Made by a program: the position numbers and the translations under genes. From assembly GCF_002409645.1 (NCBI RefSeq), contig NZ_DHNR01000039.1, forward strand, positions 1 to 62,932: a stretch of 62,932 nucleotides of DNA. Direction: 5' to 3'. This stretch comes from Acetobacter sp. UBA5411. Lineage in GTDB: Bacteria > Pseudomonadota > Alphaproteobacteria > Acetobacterales > Acetobacteraceae. Positions 24,796 through 33,244 of the stretch are shown here, in pieces (within the stretch, counting starts at the first letter, position 1; every line of letters begins with the position of its first letter). The notes below the pieces were generated by a model that had not been told where the DNA came from, ran no database searches, and was given only the letters and a program-made list of their open reading frames with translations.

Positions 24796-25040
24796 CCGTA
24801 GCGTCTCCGTTTCCATGTGGGGCGGGCGGTCCGCAGGCGGCCGCACAGGAAGCGGCGCATGCACCGCCACGCGGTGATGGGCGTGAGCCCGAAGAACGAG
24901 ATCGTGCCGAAGAACAGCGTGCCGACGACGCCAATGATGAGGGTGGTCCAGCTCCAGTAGCTGATGGAGATCAGCATCGGCAGGCAGGCGCTGCCGTCGA
25001 GGAAAAGGATGCGAACGGGCAGACCCGTGGCGCGCCACAT
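24792..25040 (-). CDS. icmT: IcmT/TraK-like membrane protein
   Basis: An 82-aa inner-membrane protein of the IcmT family (TraK in IncI). The pattern WRATGLPVRILFLDGSACLP, two membrane segments (about 20-35 and 38-55) and the basic C-terminus with RRFLCGRLRTARP agree with the family in size and order. It overlaps the dotB stop by 1 nt (TGATG) and the next gene by 4 nt, so it is tightly coupled in the dotD operon. Confidence 0.85.
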   Translation of the reverse strand: MWRATGLPVRILFLDGSACLPMLISISYWSWTTLIIGVVGTLFFGTISFFGLTPITAWRCMRRFLCGRLRTARPTWKRRRYG

Positions 25041-26212
25041 CAGGCGTCCCGCTTTTCGGCGAGAAGGGCTGTTTCCTCGGTGATGAGGCCCTGTTCGAGA
25101 CGCAGCCGGATCGCGGTCGCGAAGCTCTGCCCGTCATGGTCCACGGCCTGACGGATCAGGTCGGGCCACGTGTCGGCGTCCTGTGTCAGCAGCTTTCGGC
25201 GCAGGGCGCGATCGAAGGTGACGAACTCGCGAATGGCGACACGGCCGCCACCTTTGCGCGGCAGAAGACGCTGGTTCATGACAAAGCGCAGCGACTGCGC
25301 CAGAGCGCTGACGAGGTTGTCGCGCTCCGCACGCGGACACAGCGAGATGGCGCGCTGGATCATCAGTGGGGCGTCGTCGGCGTGAACGGTGGTCATCAGT
25401 TTGCCGCCGGTGATGGCGCAGTTGATGGCCGCGTCCATGGTGTCGCCGTCGCGACACTCGCCCACGATCAGATCCGTCATTTCCCGGCGCATGCAGCCGC
25501 GCACAAAGGACGCAAACGTCATGTTGGGCGGGCGGATTTCGGTCTGGCTTATCCGTGAGCCGTGCGCAGGCTTGAGGTAGTCGAGCAGGAACTCGATCGG
25601 CTCCTCGCCGGTCGCCATGTCGCAGCTGTAGCGGGGATCGAGCAGCTTGGCGGACGCCAGTCCGAACTGCAGCGTCGATTTGCCAGAACCGGTCGATCCG
25701 CCCACGAAAACCATGCCGCTGGGCAGATCGTTGGTGGCGCGGATCTCGTCTTCGACCAGCTGGTCGTCGAGGCTTGGAGGCTTTGAGGGGATCGGCCGCA
25801 TCACGATCTGCGTGCCCTGCCCCTGCAGAGTCATGATCGGGCAGATATTGAGCCGGAAGCGTAGGCTGTCTGCTCGTGTGAGTGCTACGCTGTAGGCGGT
25901 GTCGATCTGTTTGTTGACCTGAATATTGGCCGGACCGTCATTGCCATAGACATGCCGCACGATCTCATCGACGTCCTGCGGTTTCATCGGGGAGCCGGTC
26001 ACATAGCGCCCGACGCCGTGAACCTTGATGGTAATACGGTGACCGGTCTTGATGTCGATGCGTGACGCCCCCTGCTGGTGTGCCCAATTCAGGAGATCGT
26101 CGAGACCGGGCGCGACCTTGCGGACTTCGGCAACCCATGGGTAGCCGCTTCGACCCTCTTGAGGCCAGCCGTCAATAAAGGGGATGACGTTGGGCTTGCG
26201 GGACGCGCTCAT
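25040..26212 (-). CDS. dotB: Type IVB secretion ATPase (DotB/TraJ-like)
   Basis: A 390-aa hexameric ATPase of the PilT/VirB11 superfamily that powers the channel (DotB; TraJ in IncI). The N-terminal domain (about 1-140) is followed by Walker A GGSTGSGKST (171-180). RMREMTDLIVGECRDGDT-like residues form the Walker B and Asp/Glu-box region, and ITGGKLMTTVHADD is the His box. ATG 26212 overlaps the dotC stop (ATGA) with GGAGG 7 nt upstream; a TTG two codons earlier is less likely. Confidence 0.95.
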   Translation of the reverse strand: MSASRKPNVIPFIDGWPQEGRSGYPWVAEVRKVAPGLDDLLNWAHQQGASRIDIKTGHRITIKVHGVGRYVTGSPMKPQDVDEIVRHVYGNDGPANIQVNKQIDTAYSVALTRADSLRFRLNICPIMTLQGQGTQIVMRPIPSKPPSLDDQLVEDEIRATNDLPSGMVFVGGSTGSGKSTLQFGLASAKLLDPRYSCDMATGEEPIEFLLDYLKPAHGSRISQTEIRPPNMTFASFVRGCMRREMTDLIVGECRDGDTMDAAINCAITGGKLMTTVHADDAPLMIQRAISLCPRAERDNLVSALAQSLRFVMNQRLLPRKGGGRVAIREFVTFDRALRRKLLTQDADTWPDLIRQAVDHDGQSFATAIRLRLEQGLITEETALLAEKRDA

Positions 26213-27213
26213 CGGCAATCCTCCGGATATCCATAGCTTTTGCGGATTTTTCCCTGCAGGCCGGGCTGGCCGGTGATGCGGATCACGCGGTCGTCGAGGT
26301 GGAGCATGTCGCCCCCGCCCACGGCGGCACGGTTCTCGAACACCACACGGGGTTCTTCGACGCGACCGGCGTGGAGCAACACGCGGTAGCGGGCCATGCC
26401 CTTGTAGTCGCTCTCAAGTCGGGCGACGTCGGAGAGGAAGATCTCCACCGCCTGCTTTTCTCCGTCCGCCCAGCCCTCTGCGACCCATGAGTTCCAGTAA
26501 CGGACTTCCTTTTTGGTCAGCGGAAGCGCTGCGGCGGCCGGATGGCGCGGGTGCGCCCATGAGCGGACGAGATAGGTGCGCCAGTTGGGCGGCGCTGACG
26601 TGAGCTGCGCCTCGCGGGTGATCTCGAACACACACCGGGTTTCACGCGCGACCTGACCGCTGTCGGAGAGGGCCATCGCCATCTGTGCCTGTGTCACGAT
26701 GGGCGGCTGCATCAGGGTCTGGCCGCCGCCCACGGGCAGCACCAGAGGGCGGAAATCAAACGTGCTGTCGAGGATCGGCTCGTAGCGCTGGAGCATCTGA
26801 TTGATGGCGAATGACCGTGCCGCAAGACCGCCCTGTGCGCCGTAGATATGGGCGGCTTCTTGTAACTGCTCCCTACGTCCGTTCTTGAGACCGTCACCTT
26901 TTTCGTCGTTGGGGCGCGTGTCCTGCAGGGCCTCCAGAGAAGGGGGTGCCTCGCCGCCCGTCAGGCGCTGCAGATCATAGGAGCCCGTGACCGGCGTATT
27001 GGTGGGGTTGGCCAGCGCCGGATCGTTGGCCATGACCTCATTGGCCGAGGGCATTGGCGGCACGGGCTCGGGAATGAGTGTGCCGTTTGGGGCAGGAGGC
27101 GGCGTTGGGCTTTCGAAGGGAAGCGCGTAGCCGATCTTGTTCTGTGCGAGTGCGGGCGTGGCCAGCATGGTGCCAAGCGCCAGCACCGCGAAACGGCGAA
27201 GACGATCAGCCAT
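26209..27213 (-). CDS. dotC: Type IVB outer-membrane complex protein DotC
   Basis: A 334-aa exported protein (signal peptide MADRLRRFAVLALGTMLATPALAQ) matching DotC / IncI TraI. RSFAINQMLQRYEPILDSTFDFRPLVLP and the Trp-rich WRTYLVRSW plus WAEGWADGEKQAVEIFL regions are family hallmarks. DotC normally is a lipoprotein; here there is no lipobox Cys, so anchoring probably relies on DotD and DotH. It overlaps dotD by 8 nt and dotB by 4 nt. Confidence 0.9.
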   Translation of the reverse strand: MADRLRRFAVLALGTMLATPALAQNKIGYALPFESPTPPPAPNGTLIPEPVPPMPSANEVMANDPALANPTNTPVTGSYDLQRLTGGEAPPSLEALQDTRPNDEKGDGLKNGRREQLQEAAHIYGAQGGLAARSFAINQMLQRYEPILDSTFDFRPLVLPVGGGQTLMQPPIVTQAQMAMALSDSGQVARETRCVFEITREAQLTSAPPNWRTYLVRSWAHPRHPAAAALPLTKKEVRYWNSWVAEGWADGEKQAVEIFLSDVARLESDYKGMARYRVLLHAGRVEEPRVVFENRAAVGGGDMLHLDDRVIRITGQPGLQGKIRKSYGYPEDCR

Positions 27214-27670
27214 TGTAGGTCACCGTGATGCTGTGGGTGAACGGATCGACGGCGACGGTGGCTTTGGTGCCGGCCTGATCGCCCAGAGTGCGCAGATGGT
27301 CGAGAACCGGAGCCGTGGCGTTGATGTCCACGGGCACGTCCTCGCGCTCGCCGCGCGTGGCCACGGTATAGCCGATCGAGCGTGCGAGCTTTTTGACGCC
27401 CGGCAGAAGCGGGCCTTTCCAGACGAACCAGACGTCGCGGCGCAATTCCTCGGGAACCTGCGCGTTATCGGCCGTTGTTGTCGGGACAGGGACCGTCGGG
27501 CGCAGCGCGCCGAACTCGGCCATGTCGTGATTGGTGCTCTGGATCGCCCGTTGCAGCGCAAGCTCGGTGTTGGGCATGCCGGTTGTCTCGACCGGACCGG
27601 GATGGCCCGGTGTCGAACACGCGGCAAGACACAGCAGCAGGGCGGGCGGGAAAAGATGGTGTCGGTTCAT
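27206..27670 (-). CDS. dotD: Type IVB outer-membrane lipoprotein DotD
   Basis: A 154-aa lipoprotein with the lipobox ending at Cys18 (LLCLAAC). The C-terminal domain (about residues 70-150: LLPGVKKLARSIGYTV, PVDINA, TVAVDPFTHSITVTYNG) matches the secretin-N0-like fold of DotD / IncI TraH. It leads a nine-gene unit (dotD, dotC, dotB, icmT, unknown, transglycosylase, dotM, unknown, dotL) in which reading frames overlap or nearly touch. Its ribosome site and the start of the ATG are buried in an 11-bp hairpin. Confidence 0.88.
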   Translation of the reverse strand: MNRHHLFPPALLLCLAACSTPGHPGPVETTGMPNTELALQRAIQSTNHDMAEFGALRPTVPVPTTTADNAQVPEELRRDVWFVWKGPLLPGVKKLARSIGYTVATRGEREDVPVDINATAPVLDHLRTLGDQAGTKATVAVDPFTHSITVTYNG

Positions 27671-27698
27671 GATGCCCTCCTCGGATTGAGGGCATCAT
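27669..27698 (-). promoter_or_regulatory. SD-sequestering hairpin, dotD leader
   Basis: Perfect 11-bp inverted repeat, ATGATGCCCTC (27669-27679) / GAGGGCATCAT (27688-27698), 8-nt loop. In the transcript the 3' arm holds most of the GGAGGG ribosome site (27675-27680) and the first two bases of the ATG. Translation of the operon leader would need the stem to open. Confidence 0.75.
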
Positions 27699-27710
27699 CG
27701 GATCATCGCG

Positions 27711-27717
27711 TGCGACT
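27711..27717 (-). promoter_or_regulatory. AGTCGCA leader box (copy 5)
   Basis: AGTCGCACG, 47 nt before the dotD start. An A-tract (CGAAAGAAAAAAT) ends 15 nt upstream. The flank CCGCGTTAAGTCGCACGCG is nearly identical to that of the dotP-like leader. Confidence 0.65.
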
Positions 27718-27753
27718 TAACGCGGGAGACCAATTTTTTCTTTCGAGGACCGG

Positions 27754-28242
27754 TTAAAAGTCTGCCCGGGAATATTCGCGCGGGATACTTATCGACATAT
27801 TCGGGCGGTAACGAAGGAGAGGAATACCGATCTGCTTAAAGACAGCATTCACGCAGATGTCGCGTCGTCGTCGATCCGGTCGATCATGCGTTTTGTCGTC
27901 AAGTTCAATGGCGAATGCCGCTTCCCCTGTTTCTTCCGACACGACCACGAAGTCGATGCTCTTGCGCTGCACTTGTGTCGCGGCCTGAAAGTACGTTTTG
28001 CGATCAGGGGCGGACACTTGAACAAGATCCGCAAGACGGACCTGTGGGCAGACATGATAACCGGTACGCAGCTGCCGTTTGATGATCTGAAGGCTCCGTC
28101 GCTCCCATTCCGTGAGCAACCGATCTCGCGAAAGACAGTCAATGGGATCCGACGGGTCTTTACGAGCGGGTTTCGAGGCGTGCAGCATAAACACGCCCAC
28201 TCCGCCGAGTGCCAGTAGGCCACTCAGAATTATGTTGTCCAT
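27754..28242 (-). CDS. DUF2726-type nuclease-like protein
   Basis: A 162-aa protein: one N-terminal membrane segment (ILSGLLALGGVGVFML) and a DUF2726-like domain, related to PD-(D/E)XK nucleases (SIDFVVVSEETGEAAFAIELDD, then RRRRDICVNAVFKQIGIPLLRY). The Asp and the E-L-D strand fit the active-site pattern, but catalytic activity is not assured. It lies between the dotO and dotD units on the same strand, separated from dotO by a stable hairpin. It may be an accessory gene inserted into the secretion locus. Confidence 0.75.
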   Translation of the reverse strand: MDNIILSGLLALGGVGVFMLHASKPARKDPSDPIDCLSRDRLLTEWERRSLQIIKRQLRTGYHVCPQVRLADLVQVSAPDRKTYFQAATQVQRKSIDFVVVSEETGEAAFAIELDDKTHDRPDRRRRDICVNAVFKQIGIPLLRYRPNMSISIPREYSRADF

Positions 28243-28285
28243 ATCAATATCCGAACAGCCCGGATGGCCTTTATTGGAGACAAAG

Positions 28286-28316
28286 CGAACGGGGCGGTAT
28301 CGTCCCACCCCGTTCG
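28286..28316. terminator. Hairpin after dotO, probable terminator
   Basis: Perfect 9-bp stem CGAACGGGG (28286-28294) / CCCCGTTCG (28308-28316) with a 13-nt loop. It lies 22 nt after the dotO stop on the minus strand; only a short T-rich tail (CTTTGT) follows in that direction, so it is a moderate terminator. Confidence 0.6.
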
Positions 28317-28337
28317 GTTGTAAATGGGCCGACGCGT

Positions 28338-31300
28338 TCAGGCGGCTTCCTGCGTGACCTCATCGAACTCGGCCAGCCTGCGGAACAGCCCCGCCGCGAT
28401 ACCCTTGCCTTCGACAATCTCTTCGACCAGCTCGTTGAGAACGCCCGCGACAACCACATCGTCCTGACCGGCCGAGGCGCGCATGGCTTCGGCCTTGCGT
28501 CGCGTGATCTCCTTTTCGGCGCTCCCCCCTGGAAACACACAGGCGAGGCATCGCAGGGCGCGTGTCGAGTGCATGCGGGCAAAGAGGCGGCTGCGCAGGG
28601 CGGTGTCGCCCGGTGTGCTGGAGAACGCCCACAACTCGACTGGCCCGAGCATGTTGACCAGAAGCTGCTCGTATTTCTGGCCGGCCGCCTTCATCACGAC
28701 AAAGAACGGCGCACCGTTGCGGCCCGGCCCGGGCAGACGATGACGCACGACGTAAGCACTGGCCTCGGTGAGCTGGAAGGTCTCGATCACATTCTGCGCT
28801 TCCTTCTCGTCACCGCATTTGAGGATCCAGTAGCCGGTCGCCTGTCCCACGAGATCGGCGCTAAAATCGGTGGCGCGCTGTGAGATGAAGGCAATCTGCA
28901 CGTTGTGCTTGCGTCCTTCGCGCACGTCCTCGATCGCCTGCTTATTGACCTGCGGCGCATCGTGGGTGCGGTGCCATTCTTCAAAGTCGATGCGTTTGAC
29001 GGTCTCTTTCATCTCCTTGAAGCGGGCGCGGTGATATTCCCGCACGCTATCCTTCATGATCGGGAGATCGGCGTATTCCTCGTGCAGGAAGAAATTTCGG
29101 GCGATCAGATGACGGCCGAGCATATACATCAGCGCGGTCTGCCGGTTCGCGGCTGGCGACCCCTTGGGCGCGACCCGCGCGAGATCGAGCACGATCACGC
29201 GCGCGTCCCCAAGATCCAGCTCAGTGGGGCGCGAGAGCGTCGAATAGACGTTGATCGCGTTCATGATGAAGCGCTCGAAGGTCTCGATCACGGTCTCGCC
29301 GGACGGTGACTTGATCCTTGAGTAGCGGTTTTCAATCTGCTCGGTATGCACGGCGTCCAAAAGATCCTGCAGCACGGGCACCGCGTAACGCTGGGCGATA
29401 CCCGCGAGGCGGTATTCGCCAAGGGCGATGAACGCATCGACCACATCCCGCCACCAGGTCGGATCGGCTTCGTCCGCGTCGTGCCGCGGCGGGTGGTGGT
29501 GCGGGAGGACAATCCCGAAGTGCTCAATGGCGTCATCGACCATCGGGCACTGTCCGACTTCATAGATCTTCGGTTTACAACCCGCGATCTCCGCACGGGC
29601 ATTGCGATACACCTCATCGACGACATCTTCGATGAGGTGGTCCATTCCCTCGTAAACCTGGCCATCGAGACGGGCGACAAGCAGGGAGAGAAAGTTGCAG
29701 ATGAACGTTCGTTCCAGCGGGAGCGGTTCATCAAGCCCCACCTGCAGGTCGAAGATGTTGACGGCGTAACCGGGACCGTCCTGCATCTCCACGAAGACGG
29801 CCTCGTGGGCGCGCTCCGGCCCGAGAGCGTTGCGGACCATCTCGATAAAGCCTTTGGAGGCAGGACCGATATCGAGCTTGGCGAGAAATGGCAGCTTGAC
29901 GCCATAGTTTCCCATGGCGGCGGAACTGAGCAGCAGACCGAGAAGAATGGTGTTTCCGAGCACGGTCTTGCCGCTTCCGGGCGGTGCGACCAACACGTCG
30001 CAGACGTGTTCTCGCAGGCCGCCACCCGTCGGATCGAACGGCCAGATGCCGCCGTCGGGTTTCCGAAAAACGATAGAGCCTGTGGTGAAGGGCGACGCCG
30101 CGCGCATCCACGGCAGCATCTGGATGGCGTCACCGAGCAGGGGGAGCGACGGGTTGGCAGTCGAGCCGAGTGAGAGCAGCGGGACGGACCCCATGGCGGC
30201 CTCGAGAGGGTCGCCGGGGACACGTGACGTCTTGCAGTTGCCCCAGCTTTCGATGGCCTGGGACAGATGGGAGGCGCGGCGACGCAGGAGCTTTTCCTCA
30301 CCGACCGGCGCCCATGTCGCGGTCGCCATCCGCATCCGCACGGACTGATGGTTTTCGCGCTGACGCTTGAAACGCAGCATCTCAAAGGCGCGCTGGATGT
30401 CGGAATTACCGGGAAACATCGAGAGAAGTTGCGCGCCCATCTCCTTGAACGCGAAGGACGTGCGACCGCCTCCCTCAAGAATCATCGAACTGCGCCAGGG
30501 GATACGCTTGCGGCCGAGCACGCTCTGCAGTTCGGAGAACGGGCGCGGATCCTCGGGGCCGATCATCATATCGACGGGCGCGTAGGTATAATCGCCAACC
30601 GTGACCATCTGCCCGCCCACAGTCTCCGCATCGGCGTGGAAGATCTGGTCACGAAAGGAGGGCCAGAGGAGATCGGTCTGTGCGACCGATCCATCACCGT
30701 CAGAGACTTTGGCCATCACGCGGTCGCCCACAAGGGTAGGTTTCCATCGGCTCCCGGCCGTCTCCCGGTACAGGGCTTCACGGGCGAGCGTCAGGGCGTC
30801 ACGGGCAGAGAGCAGGGTCGAGGCGATGCCGAGTGCGGAGAGACTTCCATGGACGCGCGAGACGAAAGAGTCGTGGCGGCTGGCCATGATGTCCGAACGC
30901 AGCGTGAAGCGCTGACCGTCACTGTTGCGGATCTTCGGCCAGTTTTTGGCCTGTTCCTTGCGCTCGGCCGCGACCTGTTTTTTCTCTTCGCGGGTGAGGA
31001 CCGCGGGGCGCGTCCACAGGATGTAGCAGGCATCCTCCCAGCGCATCACCTCGGGCCAGCGCCGCCTGCGCTCGGCGATGATGTCGTGAAAATCCGCGTG
31101 CAGATGGGACGCGATCGCCTCGCATCCATCGAGACAGATCTGATTGAGCGCCACGTCCGCCCGTTCGGGATCGGAGATATACCAGCCCTCCATCGCGTGC
31201 CCTTTGGCGTCGAGCAGGCCCTGAAGTTCAATCCGCTGTTGTTCGGAGAGTTCCTCGACGTCCTGACGCGAGCACATCCGACGCAGGCCGTCGATGCGCA

Positions 31301-31448
31301 GGACCGAGACGTATTCCCCGCGATTGGTGATGAGACGGTCGGCATGATCCTCGTCGGTGTGAGTGGTTTCCACATCGCAGAAGGCGGGAAGCGGCTGGCG
31401 CAGGAACATGCTGATGCCGGCCAGAAAATCGGTCACGAGACCGGCCAT
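28338..31448 (-). CDS. dotO: Type IVB secretion ATPase (DotO/IcmB, TraU-like)
   Basis: A 1036-aa VirB4-class ATPase matching IcmB/DotO and IncI TraU, the large cytoplasmic motor at the base of the channel. Walker A VAPPGSGKT lies near residue 490; DARVIVLDLARVAPKG near 760 fits the Walker B area. The N-terminal part (FLAGISMFLRQPLPAFCDVET) is family-typical. The start MAGLVTDF at 31448 is chosen because it lies 10 nt after dotN; the open frame extends further upstream inside dotN. It is the last gene of the dotP-dotN-dotO unit. Confidence 0.93.
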   Translation of the reverse strand: MAGLVTDFLAGISMFLRQPLPAFCDVETTHTDEDHADRLITNRGEYVSVLRIDGLRRMCSRQDVEELSEQQRIELQGLLDAKGHAMEGWYISDPERADVALNQICLDGCEAIASHLHADFHDIIAERRRRWPEVMRWEDACYILWTRPAVLTREEKKQVAAERKEQAKNWPKIRNSDGQRFTLRSDIMASRHDSFVSRVHGSLSALGIASTLLSARDALTLAREALYRETAGSRWKPTLVGDRVMAKVSDGDGSVAQTDLLWPSFRDQIFHADAETVGGQMVTVGDYTYAPVDMMIGPEDPRPFSELQSVLGRKRIPWRSSMILEGGGRTSFAFKEMGAQLLSMFPGNSDIQRAFEMLRFKRQRENHQSVRMRMATATWAPVGEEKLLRRRASHLSQAIESWGNCKTSRVPGDPLEAAMGSVPLLSLGSTANPSLPLLGDAIQMLPWMRAASPFTTGSIVFRKPDGGIWPFDPTGGGLREHVCDVLVAPPGSGKTVLGNTILLGLLLSSAAMGNYGVKLPFLAKLDIGPASKGFIEMVRNALGPERAHEAVFVEMQDGPGYAVNIFDLQVGLDEPLPLERTFICNFLSLLVARLDGQVYEGMDHLIEDVVDEVYRNARAEIAGCKPKIYEVGQCPMVDDAIEHFGIVLPHHHPPRHDADEADPTWWRDVVDAFIALGEYRLAGIAQRYAVPVLQDLLDAVHTEQIENRYSRIKSPSGETVIETFERFIMNAINVYSTLSRPTELDLGDARVIVLDLARVAPKGSPAANRQTALMYMLGRHLIARNFFLHEEYADLPIMKDSVREYHRARFKEMKETVKRIDFEEWHRTHDAPQVNKQAIEDVREGRKHNVQIAFISQRATDFSADLVGQATGYWILKCGDEKEAQNVIETFQLTEASAYVVRHRLPGPGRNGAPFFVVMKAAGQKYEQLLVNMLGPVELWAFSSTPGDTALRSRLFARMHSTRALRCLACVFPGGSAEKEITRRKAEAMRASAGQDDVVVAGVLNELVEEIVEGKGIAAGLFRRLAEFDEVTQEAA

Positions 31449-31458
31449 GGAAAACTCC

Positions 31459-32124
31459 TTAATTGCTGGAAGGCAAACCGTGAGCGCGCGCGAGATACTG
31501 CGGATAGACGTCGTGTCCGTTCGAGAAGAGACGTCCCTCGGGAAGCAGTAAAAGGTGGCTGCGGAGCCGACAGAGGTTGTCGCGGGCGGCGCGATCGTCA
31601 GGATCGCAGAGAAGCATAGCGGTCGTGATGTGGCGCAGGGACGCGGTGCCCAGACGACGGCTCGCCTCTTCGCGTCGCTGGCGCAGGAACCGCAAGAAAA
31701 CAAGAGGACCATGGGTCGGTGCGGGCAGCGACGTCGCCAGTGAAGGTTCGGTCAGTGACGCCAGAGCCTGTGACCAGGCGGCGGCCGCGCCCTGTGCTTC
31801 GCCCGCAAGGGCGTGCCAGAGACGGCGATGCGCCTGACCCACGAGGTGCAGGAGCCTTGCCTGCGTTAAAGACGGCCAGCCTGCCGGCCACCAGATGGCA
31901 GTCGCCTCAAGGTCAAGCGAGGCCCGTGAGGTTTCATGCAGAAGAGCGCAGACCGGACAGACCACAAGGTCCGTACGATCTGCGCTCCATTGCGAGCCTG
32001 TGCCCGGTGCGGCGAGGCCGCAGCAGGCGCAGGTGTAGGTGCCCGGCTTCGACCAGTCGGACGCTGGTCGCTCTCCCTGTAGCGGGGAAGGGGCGAGGCG
32101 AAAGACGGATCGAAGCGCGGTCAT
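31459..32124 (-). CDS. dotN: Type IVB protein DotN/IcmJ (TraT-like)
   Basis: A 221-aa cytoplasmic protein of the IcmJ/DotN family (TraT in IncI), which binds the DotL coupling complex. Two Cys pairs at the N-terminus (CACC at 32-35 and CPVC at 56-59, in VVCPVCALLHE) form the family's zinc site. The rest is Leu/Arg-rich and helical. The start at 32124 follows the dotP-like stop by 4 nt. Confidence 0.85.
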   Translation of the reverse strand: MTALRSVFRLAPSPLQGERPASDWSKPGTYTCACCGLAAPGTGSQWSADRTDLVVCPVCALLHETSRASLDLEATAIWWPAGWPSLTQARLLHLVGQAHRRLWHALAGEAQGAAAAWSQALASLTEPSLATSLPAPTHGPLVFLRFLRQRREEASRRLGTASLRHITTAMLLCDPDDRAARDNLCRLRSHLLLLPEGRLFSNGHDVYPQYLARAHGLPSSN

Positions 32125-32128
32125 GGGT

Positions 32129-32599
32129 TTACTGGAACTGATAGGACTTGGCGGTCGTGCCGATCTCGGCGTTCCCGTTGGTCGCTGTGTTTGAGGACTT
32201 GTTGATCCAGCTCGGACCCGACGCCGAGATACCCATGATCGCAAAGCAAATGACGCCACCCGCAATCAAACCCGGACGGCGCGTGTCTTCCTTGGAGTTC
32301 TTGTAGAAGCAGAAGATACCCGCGATCAGGAAGATCAGCGCCATGCCGTAGAGGGCAGCCGATGAGCCGAAGCCTGCGGCGTCCAGACCTTCCTGGGCCA
32401 TGTTCTGGATCTGGGCGCCCATACCCGACGAGGAACCCGTCGCGGCATGCGCGGCGGACGCGAACGCCATCGGCAGAAGCGTGAGACCGAGCATCGCATA
32501 TTTCAGCGGACCGAGGCCGCTTGCGGCAGGCGTCGGCTGCGCAGCAATGGCGAGGGCCGTCCCCGAAACGGCGGACGTGTTGTCTTCACGTGTGTGCAT
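32129..32599 (-). CDS. dotP: IcmD/DotP-like small membrane protein (TraR-like)
   Basis: A 156-aa protein with a signal-like first segment (YAMLGLTLLPMAFASAAHA, about 33-52) and two further membrane stretches (about 80-97 and 110-127). Position between the dotE-like gene and dotN, size and topology match IcmD/DotP and IncI TraR. The start MHTREDN (32599) is chosen because the frame upstream overlaps dotE. It leads the dotP-dotN-dotO unit and carries its own leader box. Confidence 0.75.
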   Translation of the reverse strand: MHTREDNTSAVSGTALAIAAQPTPAASGLGPLKYAMLGLTLLPMAFASAAHAATGSSSGMGAQIQNMAQEGLDAAGFGSSAALYGMALIFLIAGIFCFYKNSKEDTRRPGLIAGGVICFAIMGISASGPSWINKSSNTATNGNAEIGTTAKSYQFQ

Positions 32600-32658
32600 A
32601 AGAAAATGTCTCCATATCGAGGGCCAATCCCTCTGACCAACATCCTCGCGGCGTTGCG

Positions 32659-32665
32659 TGCGACT
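32659..32665 (-). promoter_or_regulatory. AGTCGCA leader box (copy 6)
   Basis: AGTCGCACG, 66 nt before the dotP-like start, with an A-tract (nine A) ending 15 nt upstream and the same CGCGTTA flank as the dotD copy. A short GAGGG/CCCTC hairpin follows but does not cover the ribosome site. Confidence 0.65.
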
Positions 32666-32700
32666 TAACGCGACCGCGAGATTTTTTTTTCGAGACGGGT

Positions 32701-33237
32701 TCAGGGCCAGTAACTCAGCAGCCAGTTCGCTTCTTGGACGGGATTCATCAGGATGACTCCAAACACGTATTGAATGGCGCAGCTGAGAAACCCGCGCTGC
32801 GCGCGCCCCTTGACGACAGCGATCCATGCGACGACCGCGAAGAAGCATGAGAACGCACCAAATACTTGAAAAAACGCGGCAAAATCGGTCACGATCACGA
32901 GAATCGCGTCCTTCGGACCGGTGCCTGAGAGCAGGTCTCCCGACGTACTGTCGTAGGATGTGGCCTGATCGCTCAGCGTAGCCCTGATGTCGCTTCCTGC
33001 GGAAACGAGGCTTTTGCTGAGCACGACGTTGAACGAAATAAACACCCCGGTCATGACCAGAAGCACCCACGGTACCCATGGGCGTGTGCGATTGGGGTTT
33101 AGATCCGGGGTCGCGTATCGGTAAAACCCCCATAGCGCCCCGATGAAACACGACATGGCCGCGAAATAGCAGAAGGTCGGCAGAAGCCAGCTTCCTGCCT
33201 GCGCCAGATCGTTTGTGAGGTTGACGAGCCCTTCCAT
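32701..33237 (-). CDS. dotE: IcmC/DotE-like membrane protein (TraQ-like)
   Basis: A 178-aa inner-membrane protein with four probable membrane segments (about residues 20-38, 52-70, 112-138 and 148-165). FCYFAAMSCFIGALWGFYRYA and a GPKDAILVIVTDFAAFFQVFGA segment fit the IcmC/DotE and IncI TraQ group. It starts 7 nt after the dotF-like gene and so shares its transcript. Confidence 0.75.
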   Translation of the reverse strand: MEGLVNLTNDLAQAGSWLLPTFCYFAAMSCFIGALWGFYRYATPDLNPNRTRPWVPWVLLVMTGVFISFNVVLSKSLVSAGSDIRATLSDQATSYDSTSGDLLSGTGPKDAILVIVTDFAAFFQVFGAFSCFFAVVAWIAVVKGRAQRGFLSCAIQYVFGVILMNPVQEANWLLSYWP

Positions 33238-33244
33238 GCCGACC

